Of a DNA stretch of 64,000 nucleotides, positions 28,305 to 37,293 are shown in pieces. The DNA is from Luteimonas sp. FCS-9 (lineage in GTDB: Bacteria; Pseudomonadota; Gammaproteobacteria; Xanthomonadales; Xanthomonadaceae): positions 186,001-250,000 of the forward strand of contig NZ_LASZ01000002.1 of the NCBI RefSeq assembly GCF_001014645.1, in the 5' to 3' direction. How positions within the stretch are numbered: position 1 is the stretch's first letter; every line of letters starts with the position of its first letter. The notes beneath the pieces are model-generated. The model was given only the letters and a program-made list of their open reading frames with translations. It was not told the DNA's origin and made no database searches. A program made the position numbers and the translations under genes.

Positions 28305-29516
28305 TTAGCAGGCCCCGGCGCGCAGGCGCGTCCCGGCCGACCGCGCGGATGCGGGCTGCAGCGGGATGCGCGCATCGACGCGTGTGCCCTCGGGGCCGCC
28401 TTCCACGTGCAGGACGCCGCCGAGCGCCTCGATGCGTTCGCGCACGCCCGACAGGCCGTTGCCCGGCACGATCGCACCGCCGCGACCGTCGTCGATCACC
28501 TGCAGACGGATCGTGTCGCCCTCGCGCGAGAACGTCGCTCGCGCGGCGTGCGCGCCTGCGTGGCGCTGCAGATTGGTGACCGCCTCGCGCAGCGTCATCG
28601 CCAGCGTCGTTTCAACCTCGGGCGGCAGGCCTGCACCGGCAACGTGTTTGTCGAGCACGTAGTCGAACGCGACCCCGTCGGTCTCGAGCAGCAGCCTAGA
28701 CGATGCGAGCTCGGCGGCGAGCCCGGCCGCGCGGATGCCGCTGACCGCCTGGCGCACCTGCGCCAGTGCATCGCGCGCGATGCCGCCGACCTCGCCGATC
28801 TCGCGCTGCGCGCCGGCCGGATCGCGCGCGACCAGTCGCGATGCGAGGTCGGCCTTCAGCGCGACCATCGACAGCGTGTGGCCGAGCAGGTCATGCAGGT
28901 CGCGTCCGATGCGCTCGCGCTCGGCGACCGCCGCCAGGCGCCTGACCTCGTCGTGCGACAGCCGCAGCGCCGCATCCTGCGCGTGCCGTAGGCGGTCGAC
29001 ATGCACCAGCATGCCGATCACCCCGGTGGTCAGCGGCATCCACGCCAGCGCCGTCCACGGATAGCCGAGCAAGCGCGCCCACACCAGCAACACCGCGTTG
29101 AGCGCCGCCAGCGCCAGCGCATAGCGCCACACCGACCCGCGCGACAGCGTGCCGAGGAACACGCAGCCGAACACGAAGTAGCTCAAGCCCGACACGTACC
29201 AAGGCAGCATCGCCAGGCACATCGCGATCATCGCCGCCGCGCACCAGGGCGCGCGGCGCGGCGGCAGGACCAGGGCACCGACGAACAGCGCCAGGAACAC
29301 CGGATACGACAGCAGCGTCAGCATCAGCCAGCGCAGGTCGTAGCCGCGCAGCGAGAACATCGGCACCACGAACACCCAGACCGACCACAGCGCGTGGATG
29401 CCCTCGCTCCAGGCCGGCCGTCCCTGGCGCAGCGCCATCCCGAGCACCGAATCGGGCGCCGGGCGCAGTCCTGCGATGGGCCGGGGGTGTGCGTCGTCGG
29501 GTGTCTGTGCGCTCAC
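28305..29516 (-). CDS. Sensor histidine kinase, DesK-like (HPK7)
   Basis: 403 residues: five or six membrane helices (about 42-170), dimerisation/phosphoacceptor helix with RERIGRDLHDLLGHTLS (His208), and a HATPase domain with REAVTNLQRHA and DDGRGG plus GLSGVRERIEALGG. The GTG at 29516 (protein MSAQTPDD...) is chosen because it clears the preceding permease gene; ATG 29438 would also keep all helices. Partner of the regulator at 27666-28295. Confidence 0.92.
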   Translation of the reverse strand: MSAQTPDDAHPRPIAGLRPAPDSVLGMALRQGRPAWSEGIHALWSVWVFVVPMFSLRGYDLRWLMLTLLSYPVFLALFVGALVLPPRRAPWCAAAMIAMCLAMLPWYVSGLSYFVFGCVFLGTLSRGSVWRYALALAALNAVLLVWARLLGYPWTALAWMPLTTGVIGMLVHVDRLRHAQDAALRLSHDEVRRLAAVAERERIGRDLHDLLGHTLSMVALKADLASRLVARDPAGAQREIGEVGGIARDALAQVRQAVSGIRAAGLAAELASSRLLLETDGVAFDYVLDKHVAGAGLPPEVETTLAMTLREAVTNLQRHAGAHAARATFSREGDTIRLQVIDDGRGGAIVPGNGLSGVRERIEALGGVLHVEGGPEGTRVDARIPLQPASARSAGTRLRAGAC

Positions 29517-29568
29517 GGCCGCCAGCGTAACCGGCCCGGCGGGCGGCAGGCGATCAGCGTCCACGCCC

Positions 29569-30351
29569 TCAGCCCACCCGCGCCAGCCGGCGCAGCGCAA
29601 GCCCCGCGCACACCAGCGTCGTCGCGGTCAGCACCGCGATATGGCCGCCAGCGCCGCCCCCGACATCGGCCCCCAGCACCGCGAGCGCGAGCTGGCCGTG
29701 GTGGTAGGCCGGCCACAGCGGCGCCAGTTGCGCCAGCGCATCGGGCAGCATCGACAGCGGCAGCCACAGTCCCGACAGGAAAGCCATCGGCAGAAACAGC
29801 AGGTTCGCCCAGGCCGGTGCGGCATTGGCGCTGGCGACGCTGCCCAGCAGCAGGCCGATCGCACAGAACGGCAGCGCGCCGAGCACGGTGACCGCCCACA
29901 GCTGCGCCCATTGCGCCGGCGCCAATGACACACCGCCGAACGCCGTCGCCAGCGCCGCCAGCCCCAGCACGATCACCAGCGAGAACAGCAGCGCGATCGC
30001 GGCCCGCGCCACCAGCCAGGCGCCACCCGGCGCTGGCAACGCGCGTTGCAGCGCGAAGAACCCGCGCTCGCGGTCGATCGCCAGCGTCACCGAGCACCCG
30101 AACAGGCCCGCGCCCATCGCACCGAACACGCCATAGGTGGCCAGCAGATAGCGGGCGACTTCGGCGCTGCCCCGGTTGCCGCCGAGCAGGAGTCCGAACA
30201 TCGCGTAGAACAATGCGGGAAACAGCAGCGTCGGCAGCACGTACATCGGCTCACGCAGCAGCCGCAGCAGTTCGCAGCGCACGGTCTGCGCCACCGCGCG
30301 CAGCATCCGGGCCCGGCCGGCCGGCGCATCGCCCCGTGCCTGCGCGCTCAT
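29569..30351 (-). CDS. ABC-2 type transporter permease
   Basis: 260 residues with six membrane helices and the ABC-2 signature region LPMAFLSGLWLPLSMLPDALAQLAPLWPAYHHGQ. The N-terminus MSAQARGDAPAG is cytoplasmic. It overlaps the ATPase gene by 4 bp and precedes the DesK-like kinase; such DesKR-ABC sets often export a drug, peptide or lipid. Substrate unknown. Confidence 0.9.
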   Translation of the reverse strand: MSAQARGDAPAGRARMLRAVAQTVRCELLRLLREPMYVLPTLLFPALFYAMFGLLLGGNRGSAEVARYLLATYGVFGAMGAGLFGCSVTLAIDRERGFFALQRALPAPGGAWLVARAAIALLFSLVIVLGLAALATAFGGVSLAPAQWAQLWAVTVLGALPFCAIGLLLGSVASANAAPAWANLLFLPMAFLSGLWLPLSMLPDALAQLAPLWPAYHHGQLALAVLGADVGGGAGGHIAVLTATTLVCAGLALRRLARVG

Positions 30352-31289
30352 GCGTCTGCTCCCGCCTGCGCCTGCCCAGGCATGGCCGTCAGCGCCTCAG
30401 CCAGATCCGCGCGGCGTACCTCGAGCCCGCCGGCGTGCGGATCGGCCTGCAACAGCCGGCGCACCACCGATTCTGCGTCGTCGGCCACGATCGTCAGGCG
30501 GTGCCCCGTCCGGGGCACCGATGCGACACCCGACCAGGTCGCGATCTCGCTTTCCGGCAGTGCGCTGTCGCAGGCGACGCGCCGCTGCGCGACCCGCGCC
30601 CGCACCGCGTCGACACTGCCGGCGACGCAGACGCGCCCTGCCGCCAGCACCACGACCCGGTCCGCCAGCGCTTGCGCTTCGGTCATGTCGTGCGTGGTCA
30701 GCAACACGCCTACCCCACCGGCCACCAGGGCGCGGATCGCCAGCCAGACTTGCTGCCGGGCCTCGGGGTCCAGACCGGTGGTCGGTTCGTCGAGAAACAG
30801 CAACTGCGGACGGCCGCACAAGGCCAGCGCGAACTGCACACGTCGTTGCTGCCCGCCCGAGAGCCGGCCATAGCGGCGCGCCAGCAGCCCTTCGAGCCCG
30901 GCCAGGGCGACGCAGTCCGCCGGGCTGTGCGGCGCCGGATACCAGCTGCGCACCAGCGCCAGCAGTTCGCCGACCTGCAGCCGCTCCGGCAATTGCGCCT
31001 GCTGCAGCATCACCCCGATCCGCCGTCGTGCGACGGGGTCGGCAGGCGGGCGCCCGAACAACCGGGCCTCACCCCGGTCGGCAGGTTGCAGGCCGAGCAG
31101 AATATCGATCGTCGTGGACTTGCCCGCCCCGTTGACGCCGAGCAGCGCGGTGACCTCGCCGGGCGGCACCGTCAGATCCACCTCATCGAGCACGCGGACA
31201 CGCCCGCGGGTGCGCGTGACGCCGCGCAGACACGCCAGCGGATCGATGGCAGCGGGCGCGGGCGCGTTGGTGATCGCAGTCATGGACAT
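30348..31289 (-). CDS. ABC transporter ATP-binding protein
   Basis: 313 residues. Walker A GVNGAGKST, Q-loop region MLQQAQLPERL, signature LSGGQQRR, Walker B LLFLDEPTTGLD and switch His in TTHDMTEA. The C-terminal extension of about 80 residues after the nucleotide-binding fold is typical of the CcmA/DRA drug-export class. ATG 31289 has AGGAGA with suitable spacing. First gene of a minus-strand operon (ATPase, permease, kinase, regulator), divergent from the MacA-like gene; the 231-bp gap (31290-31520) should hold both promoters. Confidence 0.93.
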   Translation of the reverse strand: MSMTAITNAPAPAAIDPLACLRGVTRTRGRVRVLDEVDLTVPPGEVTALLGVNGAGKSTTIDILLGLQPADRGEARLFGRPPADPVARRRIGVMLQQAQLPERLQVGELLALVRSWYPAPHSPADCVALAGLEGLLARRYGRLSGGQQRRVQFALALCGRPQLLFLDEPTTGLDPEARQQVWLAIRALVAGGVGVLLTTHDMTEAQALADRVVVLAAGRVCVAGSVDAVRARVAQRRVACDSALPESEIATWSGVASVPRTGHRLTIVADDAESVVRRLLQADPHAGGLEVRRADLAEALTAMPGQAQAGADA

Positions 31290-31520
31290 CGTCGCGTCTC
31301 CTTCTAACCGGGAACCCCAGTCTCGGTGTCGGACCGGCGCGGCATCAGGCGCAAACGTCAGCGCGATCGCCTGACAGCTGTCACGTGACCGCGGGGCCGG
31401 GCGGCGACAGACTGTGCCGGCGCTGCGGCCCGTCCCGGCGCTGCGCTGCTGACTTCCGGCAGGTTGGAAACCCCCGCCGCCCGCGGTCACACTGGCCCCG
31501 GTCCTCCCGTCCAGGCTCCA

Positions 31521-32750
31521 ATGAACACGAACGCCGACCTACTCAAGGAACTCCGCATCGATCGCAGCGCGCCGCCGCCACCGTCGCGTCGCCGGTTGTG
31601 GATCGGGCTGGGCATCGCGGCCGTGGTCGCGATCGTCGTGCTGCTCGCAGCCTGGCTGCTGGTGCCGCACGCGATCGAGGTCGAGACCACGGTTGTCGCC
31701 GCGCCCAGCGCCCCCGGCACCGCCGGCGGCTCGGTGCTCGATGCCAGCGGCTACGTCGTCGCCCGGCGCATGGCCACGGTGTCGGCCAAGATCACCGGCC
31801 GCGTGCGCGAAGTGCGGATCGAGGAAGGCCAGCACGTGGACGCCGACGAGGTCCTCGCGACCCTCGACCCGATCGACGCCGATGCCCGGCGCGACCTGTC
31901 GGCCGCGCAGCTCGAGGCCGCGCGCAGCCAGGTCGCCGGCGTGCAGGCGCAGCTGACCGAGGCCGCGGCGAATGCCGAGCGACTGCAGGCGCTGGTCGGC
32001 CAGCAACTGGTGTCCAAGGCGCAGTACGAGCAGGCCGTCGCCCAGCGCGACGCACTGCGTGCCCAGCTGGCCACCGCACGCCGCAATGCCAGCGTCGCCG
32101 GCGAGCAGCTGCGGATCTCCGATATCGGCGTCGACGACACGCTGGTCCGCGCGCCGTTCGCCGGTGTGGTCATCGCCAAGGCGGCGCAGCCGGGCGAGAT
32201 CGTCTCGCCGCTGTCGGCCGGCGGTGGCTTCACCCGCACCGGCATCGGCACGATCGTCGACATGGACTCGCTCGAGGTCGAGGTCGACGTCGGCGAGTCG
32301 TACATCGGCCGGGTCAAGCCGGGCATGCCGGTCGAGACCACGCTCAACGCCTACCAGGACTGGAAGATCCCCGGCAGCGTGATCGCGATCGTGCCGACCG
32401 CCGACCGCGGCAAGGCAACGGTCAAGGTGCGCATCGCGCTGGATGCCAGGGACGCACGCATCGTGCCGGACATGGGGGCGACGGTGAGCTTCCTCGAACA
32501 GGCGCGTCCGGCGCAGGACGCCGACGCCCCCCGCGGCGTGCGCGTGCCGGCCACGGCATTGTCCGAGCGCGGCGGCGCGCCGGTGGTGTTCGTCGTCGAC
32601 GGCGACGTCGTGCGCCAGCGCACGGTCGCGCCCGGCGAGCGCGTCGGCGGCAACGTCGAGATCGCCGACGGCGTGAATCCGGGCGACGAGCTCGTGGTCG
32701 ACGCGCCCGATGCGCTCGACGACGGCAGCCGCGTAACGATCAAGCAATGA
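31521..32750 (+). CDS. Periplasmic adaptor (membrane fusion) protein, MacA/HlyD-like
   Basis: 409 residues: cytoplasmic N-terminus MNTNADLLKELRIDR, one membrane helix (about 26-48), a lipoyl-like half (GRVREVRIEEGQHVDADEVLATL), a coiled-coil hairpin (about 115-190), the second lipoyl half (LVRAPFAGVVIAKAAQPGEIV) and a beta-barrel with DMGATVSF. It should couple the MacB-like ABC proteins encoded downstream to an outer-membrane channel that is not in the window. Confidence 0.92.
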   Translation: MNTNADLLKELRIDRSAPPPPSRRRLWIGLGIAAVVAIVVLLAAWLLVPHAIEVETTVVAAPSAPGTAGGSVLDASGYVVARRMATVSAKITGRVREVRIEEGQHVDADEVLATLDPIDADARRDLSAAQLEAARSQVAGVQAQLTEAAANAERLQALVGQQLVSKAQYEQAVAQRDALRAQLATARRNASVAGEQLRISDIGVDDTLVRAPFAGVVIAKAAQPGEIVSPLSAGGGFTRTGIGTIVDMDSLEVEVDVGESYIGRVKPGMPVETTLNAYQDWKIPGSVIAIVPTADRGKATVKVRIALDARDARIVPDMGATVSFLEQARPAQDADAPRGVRVPATALSERGGAPVVFVVDGDVVRQRTVAPGERVGGNVEIADGVNPGDELVVDAPDALDDGSRVTIKQ

Positions 32751-32760
32751 CGCATTCCTC

Positions 32761-32825
32761 GTAGGAGCGCGCTCGCGCGCGAAAGGGTTGCGGTGGACCC
32801 GCATCGCGCGCCAGCGCGCTCCTAC
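32761..32825. repeat. GTAG-headed REP pair (inverted)
   Basis: GTAGGAGCGCGCT at 32761-32773 is repeated exactly in inverted form at 32813-32825 (AGCGCGCTCCTAC), with TCGCGCGCGAA/CATCGCGCGCC inside. GTAG-headed palindromes of this kind are mobilised by RAYT transposases in Pseudomonas, Stenotrophomonas and relatives. It lies between the adaptor gene and the ATPase gene and may form an mRNA hairpin. Confidence 0.85.
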
Positions 32826-32861
32826 GGGCGCAACACTTCCAGATCACCAAGGGGAATGACG

Positions 32862-33551
32862 ATGGCACTGGTGTCGATCCGCAACCTCACCAAGACCTAC
32901 CAGCGCGGACCGGAGAAGGTAGAGGTGCTGCACGGGGTGAACCTCGATATCGCGCAGGGCGATTTCGTCGCACTGATGGGCCCGTCGGGCTCGGGCAAGA
33001 CGACGCTGCTCAACCTGATCGGCGGGCTCGACACGCCCACCGGCGGCGAGATCGCCGTCGACGGCGAGCGCATCGACCGCATGGGCGGCGGGCAGCTGTC
33101 GGGCTGGCGCAGCCGCAACGTCGGCTACGTGTTCCAGTTCTACAACCTGATGCCGGCACTGACCGCGCAGAAGAACGTCGAGCTGCCGCTGTTGCTGACC
33201 AGGCTCTCGGGCGCGCAGCGCAAGCGCAACGCGCAGATCGCGCTGACCCTGGTCGGGCTGTCGGACCGCACCTCGCACAAGCCCAACGAACTGTCGGGCG
33301 GGCAGCAACAGCGCGTGGCGATCGCGCGCGCGATCGTGTCGGACCCCACGCTGCTGATCTGCGACGAGCCCACCGGCGACCTCGACCGGCAGTCGGCCGA
33401 GGACATCCTGGGTCTGCTGCAGACGCTCAACCGCGAACACGGCAAGACCATCGTCATGGTCACCCACGACCCGAAGGCGGCCGAGTACGCCAGCCACACG
33501 CTGCACCTGGACAAGGGCACGCTGGTCGGCGAGCACGCGGAAGCGACGTGA
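32862..33551 (+). CDS. ABC transporter ATP-binding protein, MacB/LolD-like
   Basis: 229 residues. Walker [10 protein letters not shown], signature LSGGQQQR, Walker [13 protein letters not shown], and switch His in VTHDPKAA. The short D-loop and DEPTGDLD place it with the MacB/LolD/FtsE class that works with FtsX-type permeases. Two ATGs are possible (32856, 32862); AAGGGG fits 32862 best. It is the ATPase for the two permeases downstream. Confidence 0.93.
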   Translation: MALVSIRNLTKTYQRGPEKVEVLHGVNLDIAQGDFVALMGPSGSGKTTLLNLIGGLDTPTGGEIAVDGERIDRMGGGQLSGWRSRNVGYVFQFYNLMPALTAQKNVELPLLLTRLSGAQRKRNAQIALTLVGLSDRTSHKPNELSGGQQQRVAIARAIVSDPTLLICDEPTGDLDRQSAEDILGLLQTLNREHGKTIVMVTHDPKAAEYASHTLHLDKGTLVGEHAEAT

Positions 33552-33560
33552 TCTGAAAGC

Positions 33561-33582
33561 CTTCCCCCGCATGCGGGGGAAG
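33561..33582. repeat. Perfect 22-bp hairpin CTTCCCCCGC/ATGCGGGGGAAG
   Basis: An exact palindrome 9 bp after the ATPase stop and 57 bp before the permease gene. A sibling is at 40756-40779. It can form an mRNA hairpin inside the operon and may lower permease expression relative to the ATPase. Confidence 0.65.
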
Positions 33583-33639
33583 GAGAAGAGCCGACTCGCT
33601 GCAACACCGAATTCCTGAACTACACCGGCAGGACATCCC

Positions 33640-34806
33640 ATGAAATACCTGCACCTGGTCTGGGCCGCGCTGATGCGCCGCAAGACCCGCACCGCACTGA
33701 CGGTCGCGTCGATCGTCGCTGCATTCCTGCTGTTCGGCCTGCTCGACGGCATCCGCGTGGCATTCGCGCAGCTCGGCCAGAACGCCGACGGCGCGCAGCG
33801 CCTGCAGACCTCGTCGCGGCTGTCGTTCATCGAGACGCTGCCGCAGGCCCTGGGCAAGCGCATCGAGCTGGTCGACAACATCGAGGCGGTCACCTACGCG
33901 AGCTGGTTCGGCGGCACCTACCAGGGCCCGCGCAACCAGATCTTCAGCTTCGCGGTCGCGCCCAACTACCTGGACCTGTATCCGGAGATCGAGGTCGCAC
34001 AGGCCGAGCGCGACGCGTTCGCGCGCACGCGCACCGGCATCCTGGTCGGCGAGAAGCTGATGCAGCGCTTCGACTGGACGGTCGGCGACCGGATCCCGCT
34101 GCAGTCGTCGATCTTCCCCAACAGCGACGGCTCGCTGAACTGGTCGTTCGACATCGTCGGCGTGCTGCGCAACCGTGACGGCAAGCAGGGCGGGTTCAAC
34201 GACCAGATGCTGCTGATGCACTACGACTACTTCGCCGAGTCCACACCGTACGTCGACAGCGACGTGGGCTGGTACGTCAGCCGGGTATCGGACGTGCGCC
34301 GGGCCGACCGTGCGGCCAAGGCGATCGACGCGCTGTCGGCCAACTCGCCCAACGAGACCCGCACGATGACCGAGGCCGCCGCGTTCGCCTCGCAGCTCAA
34401 GCAGATGGCCGACGTCGGCATGATCGTCGGTGCGATCATGGGCGCGGTGTTCTTCACCCTGCTGCTGCTGACCGGCAACACGATGGCGCAGGCGGTGCGC
34501 GAACGCACGTCGGAGCTGGCGGTGCTCAAGACGATCGGCTTCTCCAGCACCAGCGTGCTGATGCTGGTGCTGGCCGAATCGGTGGTGCTGGTGGTCTTCG
34601 GCGGTGTGGTCGGGCTTGGGCTGTCGGCGGTCGCGAGCGCCGTGGTCAACGTCGCGGCCGGCGACATGATCCGCCTGCCGGGGGTCGAGTGGCAGAGCTG
34701 GGCGCTGGGACTGGGCCTGATGGTCGCGATCGGCCTGGTCGTCGGCGCGCTGCCGGCGGTCCGCGCGATGCGCCTGAACATCGTCGACGCCCTCGCGGGC
34801 CGCTGA
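33640..34806 (+). CDS. FtsX-like/MacB-type ABC permease, first copy
   Basis: 388 residues: an N-terminal membrane helix (after MKYLHLVWAALMRRKTRTAL), a large periplasmic MacB-PCD-like domain (about 45-255), and three C-terminal helices with the FtsX motif MAQAVRERTSELAVLKTIGFSSTSV and ALPAVRAMRLNIVDALAGR. It pairs with the second permease, 10 bp downstream, probably as a heterodimer. Confidence 0.92.
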   Translation: MKYLHLVWAALMRRKTRTALTVASIVAAFLLFGLLDGIRVAFAQLGQNADGAQRLQTSSRLSFIETLPQALGKRIELVDNIEAVTYASWFGGTYQGPRNQIFSFAVAPNYLDLYPEIEVAQAERDAFARTRTGILVGEKLMQRFDWTVGDRIPLQSSIFPNSDGSLNWSFDIVGVLRNRDGKQGGFNDQMLLMHYDYFAESTPYVDSDVGWYVSRVSDVRRADRAAKAIDALSANSPNETRTMTEAAAFASQLKQMADVGMIVGAIMGAVFFTLLLLTGNTMAQAVRERTSELAVLKTIGFSSTSVLMLVLAESVVLVVFGGVVGLGLSAVASAVVNVAAGDMIRLPGVEWQSWALGLGLMVAIGLVVGALPAVRAMRLNIVDALAGR

Positions 34807-34816
34807 GGAGACCACC

Positions 34817-36145
34817 ATGCATCCATTGCTCAAGACCCTGTTGCAGAACGCCGGCCTGGTGCTCGCGTTGGTCGTCGCGCTCGTCGTCTGGATCCTCGCG
34901 CCCTGGTACGTGCTGCTTGCCGCGGCGGTCGCGGTCGCGCTGTGGATGACGCTGGCCCGCGGTGGGCGCCAGGCTGCGTCCGTCAGCCACGTCGGCATCA
35001 GCACGCTGAGCCAGCGGCTGGGCGCGTCGTCGGTGGTCGTGATCGGTATCGCCGGCGTGGTCGCGGTGCTGGTCGCGCTGCTGTCGATGGCCGAGGGCTA
35101 CCGCCATACCGTCGGCAGCACCGGCGACGCGTCGACCGCGATCGTGCTGCGGGGCGGCTCGGCCGCCGAGGTGATGTCGGTGATCGACCGTAACCTCATC
35201 AATGCCGTGGTGCAGGCACCGCAGATCGCGCGCGACGCCGATGGCCGGCCGCTGGCCTCGCCCGAGCTGGTCGTCGCCGCGAACCTGCCGCTGCGCGGCG
35301 GTGCGCCCGACGAGGACGGCAGCGTGCAGTTCCGCGGCGTCGGCGAGATGGCGTTCCAGGTGCGGCCGGACCTGCGCATCGTCGAGGGCCGGATGTTCGA
35401 GACCGGCAAGCGCGAGCTGGTCGTCGGCAAGGGTGCGCGCCAGCAGTTCGCCGGCCTCGAGCCGGGCCGGTCGGTGCGGCTGGGCAGCGACACGTGGCAG
35501 GTGGTCGGCGCGTTCGAGGCGGGCGACGCGACGGACTCGGAGATCTGGGCCGATGCCGAGGTCGTCGCCACGACCTATCGCCGCGGGTCGAGCCGCGCGT
35601 CGGTGACCGTGCGACTGACCGACCCGGGTGCCTTCACGGCGTTCAAGGCCACGCTCGACGCCGACCCGCGCACCCAGGTCGAGACCAGCACCACGCTCGA
35701 GTACTTCGCCAAGCAGTCCGAGGGCATGTCGAAAGTGCTGCGCATCATCGGCATCGTCGTCGGCTCGATCATGGCGGTCGGCGCGGTGTTCGGCGCGCTC
35801 AACACGATGTTCGCCACGGTCGCGGCGCGGGCGCGCGAGATCGCGACGCTGCGCGCGATCGGCTTCCGCGGCCTGCCGGTCGTGGTGGCGGTGATGCTCG
35901 AGACGATGCTGCTGGCGCTGCTCGGCGGCCTGCTCGGCGGCGCGATCGCCTGGCTGCTGTTCGACGGCTACGGCGCATCGACGCTCGCCGGCGGCATCGG
36001 GCAGATGACGTTCGAGTTCCGGGTCACGCCTGCGCTGCTGTGGAGCGGGCTGAAGTGGGCGCTGGCGATCGGGTTCGTCGGCGGCCTGTTCCCGGCGGTG
36101 CGCGCGGCGCAGTTGCCGGTGACCACGGCGCTGCGCGCGGCATGA
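34817..36145 (+). CDS. FtsX-like/MacB-type ABC permease, second copy
   Basis: 442 residues. Two N-terminal hydrophobic stretches (about 12-40 and 71-95) precede a periplasmic domain with SAAEVMSVID and ELVVGKGARQQF, then three C-terminal helices with ARAREIATLRAIGFRG and PAVRAAQLPVTTALRA. The extra N-terminal helices distinguish it from the first permease. Its stop overlaps the start of the next small gene (ATGA). Confidence 0.92.
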   Translation: MHPLLKTLLQNAGLVLALVVALVVWILAPWYVLLAAAVAVALWMTLARGGRQAASVSHVGISTLSQRLGASSVVVIGIAGVVAVLVALLSMAEGYRHTVGSTGDASTAIVLRGGSAAEVMSVIDRNLINAVVQAPQIARDADGRPLASPELVVAANLPLRGGAPDEDGSVQFRGVGEMAFQVRPDLRIVEGRMFETGKRELVVGKGARQQFAGLEPGRSVRLGSDTWQVVGAFEAGDATDSEIWADAEVVATTYRRGSSRASVTVRLTDPGAFTAFKATLDADPRTQVETSTTLEYFAKQSEGMSKVLRIIGIVVGSIMAVGAVFGALNTMFATVAARAREIATLRAIGFRGLPVVVAVMLETMLLALLGGLLGGAIAWLLFDGYGASTLAGGIGQMTFEFRVTPALLWSGLKWALAIGFVGGLFPAVRAAQLPVTTALRAA

Positions 36146-36447
36146 GCGGCCCCGAGCCGGCCGCGCTGTCGAACGCGGACCTGCAGCGCGAGATCCAGGC
36201 GCTGCAGGCCCGCGCGTTCGAACGCTACGAGGACGCGGCGCTGCAGGCCGAGGCCGCGCCCGATCGCGCCGAGGCGATCTATGCCCGGGCCGAACGCGAG
36301 ACCGCGCCGCTGATCGACCGTGCCAACACGCTCAATGCCGAACGCGTGGCGCGCTACCGCCGCCGTGCGGCGCGCTGGCGACGGGCCGCGATCGCCGTCG
36401 CGGTCACCGGCACCGCCGCCATCGTCTGGCTGGCGGTGACCCGCTAG
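36142..36447 (+). CDS. Small coiled-coil, tail-anchored protein
   Basis: 101 residues. The N-terminal 60 residues are helical and charged (NADLQREIQALQARAFERYEDAALQAEA); a basic stretch RYRRRAARWRRAA leads into one C-terminal membrane helix (about 81-98). It overlaps the second permease gene by 4 bp, so it is the last gene of the MacA/MacB-like operon. Function unknown; an accessory role is only inferred from position. Confidence 0.7.
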   Translation: MSGPEPAALSNADLQREIQALQARAFERYEDAALQAEAAPDRAEAIYARAERETAPLIDRANTLNAERVARYRRRAARWRRAAIAVAVTGTAAIVWLAVTR

Positions 36448-36474
36448 CAGCGCGCGCCGAGGCGGCGCGGTCGC

Positions 36475-37083
36475 TCAGGCATCACGATCCAGCAGGCCGT
36501 CGTCCTGCGCCTGCCGCACGTCGTCGGGTGTGTCGAGGTCCCGCTGCAGCGCCGGCGCGTGCAGGCGGAACAGCGTGCTGGGCGGCAATGCCGCGAGCAG
36601 CCCGCCGAAGCCGCGATCGCCGCGCAGCGCGGGGGCCTGCGCGAACAGCGCCGGCGACAGCACCGCCGGTACGCCGGGGCGATCGCCGTGCATCGTCGCC
36701 GCGCAGCCTGACGCCGCCGACGACGCACCTTCGAGCAGCGCGCGCAGGTGCGTCGCCTCGAGCGCCGGCTGGTCGATGCCGACCACCAGCACCGGACCGC
36801 CATGGCCCTGCAGCGCACGCGCGGCGGCCGCCAGGCTCGCCGCCAGACCCGTGCGCCAGTCGGACACGTCGTGCCGCTCGCCCGGCGCCGTCGCCAACGC
36901 GGCGGCGACCGCCTCGCGATGGCCGCCCAGCATCACCGCCAGCCTGTCGGGCGCGGTGCCTGCCGCAAGCCGCACCACGCGCGCGACCAGCGGCTCGCCG
37001 TCCCGGGCCAGCAACTGCTTGGGCCGGCCCAGGCGCACGCTGCCTCCAGCGGCGAGCACCACGATGGCATGGCCGGCGCTCAT
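36475..37083 (-). CDS. MobA/MocA-like nucleotidyltransferase
   Basis: 202 residues with the nucleotide-binding start IVVLAAGGSVRLGRPKQLL, VLVVGIDQPALE for metal binding, and GVPAVLSPALFA. This is the MocA branch, which makes cytidylyl molybdopterin in some bacteria. No xanthine-dehydrogenase-type genes are in the window, so the substrate is open. It is convergent with the small protein at 36142 and divergent from the hydrolase. Confidence 0.85.
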   Translation of the reverse strand: MSAGHAIVVLAAGGSVRLGRPKQLLARDGEPLVARVVRLAAGTAPDRLAVMLGGHREAVAAALATAPGERHDVSDWRTGLAASLAAAARALQGHGGPVLVVGIDQPALEATHLRALLEGASSAASGCAATMHGDRPGVPAVLSPALFAQAPALRGDRGFGGLLAALPPSTLFRLHAPALQRDLDTPDDVRQAQDDGLLDRDA

Positions 37084-37293
37084 CGGGCCGCGCCCGGCAA
37101 CGCGCGGCGATCGGAGATCCGGCGGCGGGCCGGCGTGAGAACAGGCGACATCGCATCACTGTGCCAGACCTTCCGCGGGCTTGCGCGCCGCGCTGAACGC
37201 GGACCGTCTGTCATGCCGTTGTCACCTGGATGCGATAGCGGGGCGGGCGACCGGGTCGATAGTCTGCGCGGCCGTTTCCGATCCGGCCGTCCG

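Noticed and set aside
36748..37293. Long in-frame extension upstream of the alpha/beta hydrolase
   Set aside because: It runs antisense through the MobA-like gene and lacks protein-like composition; the signal sequence begins at 37294.
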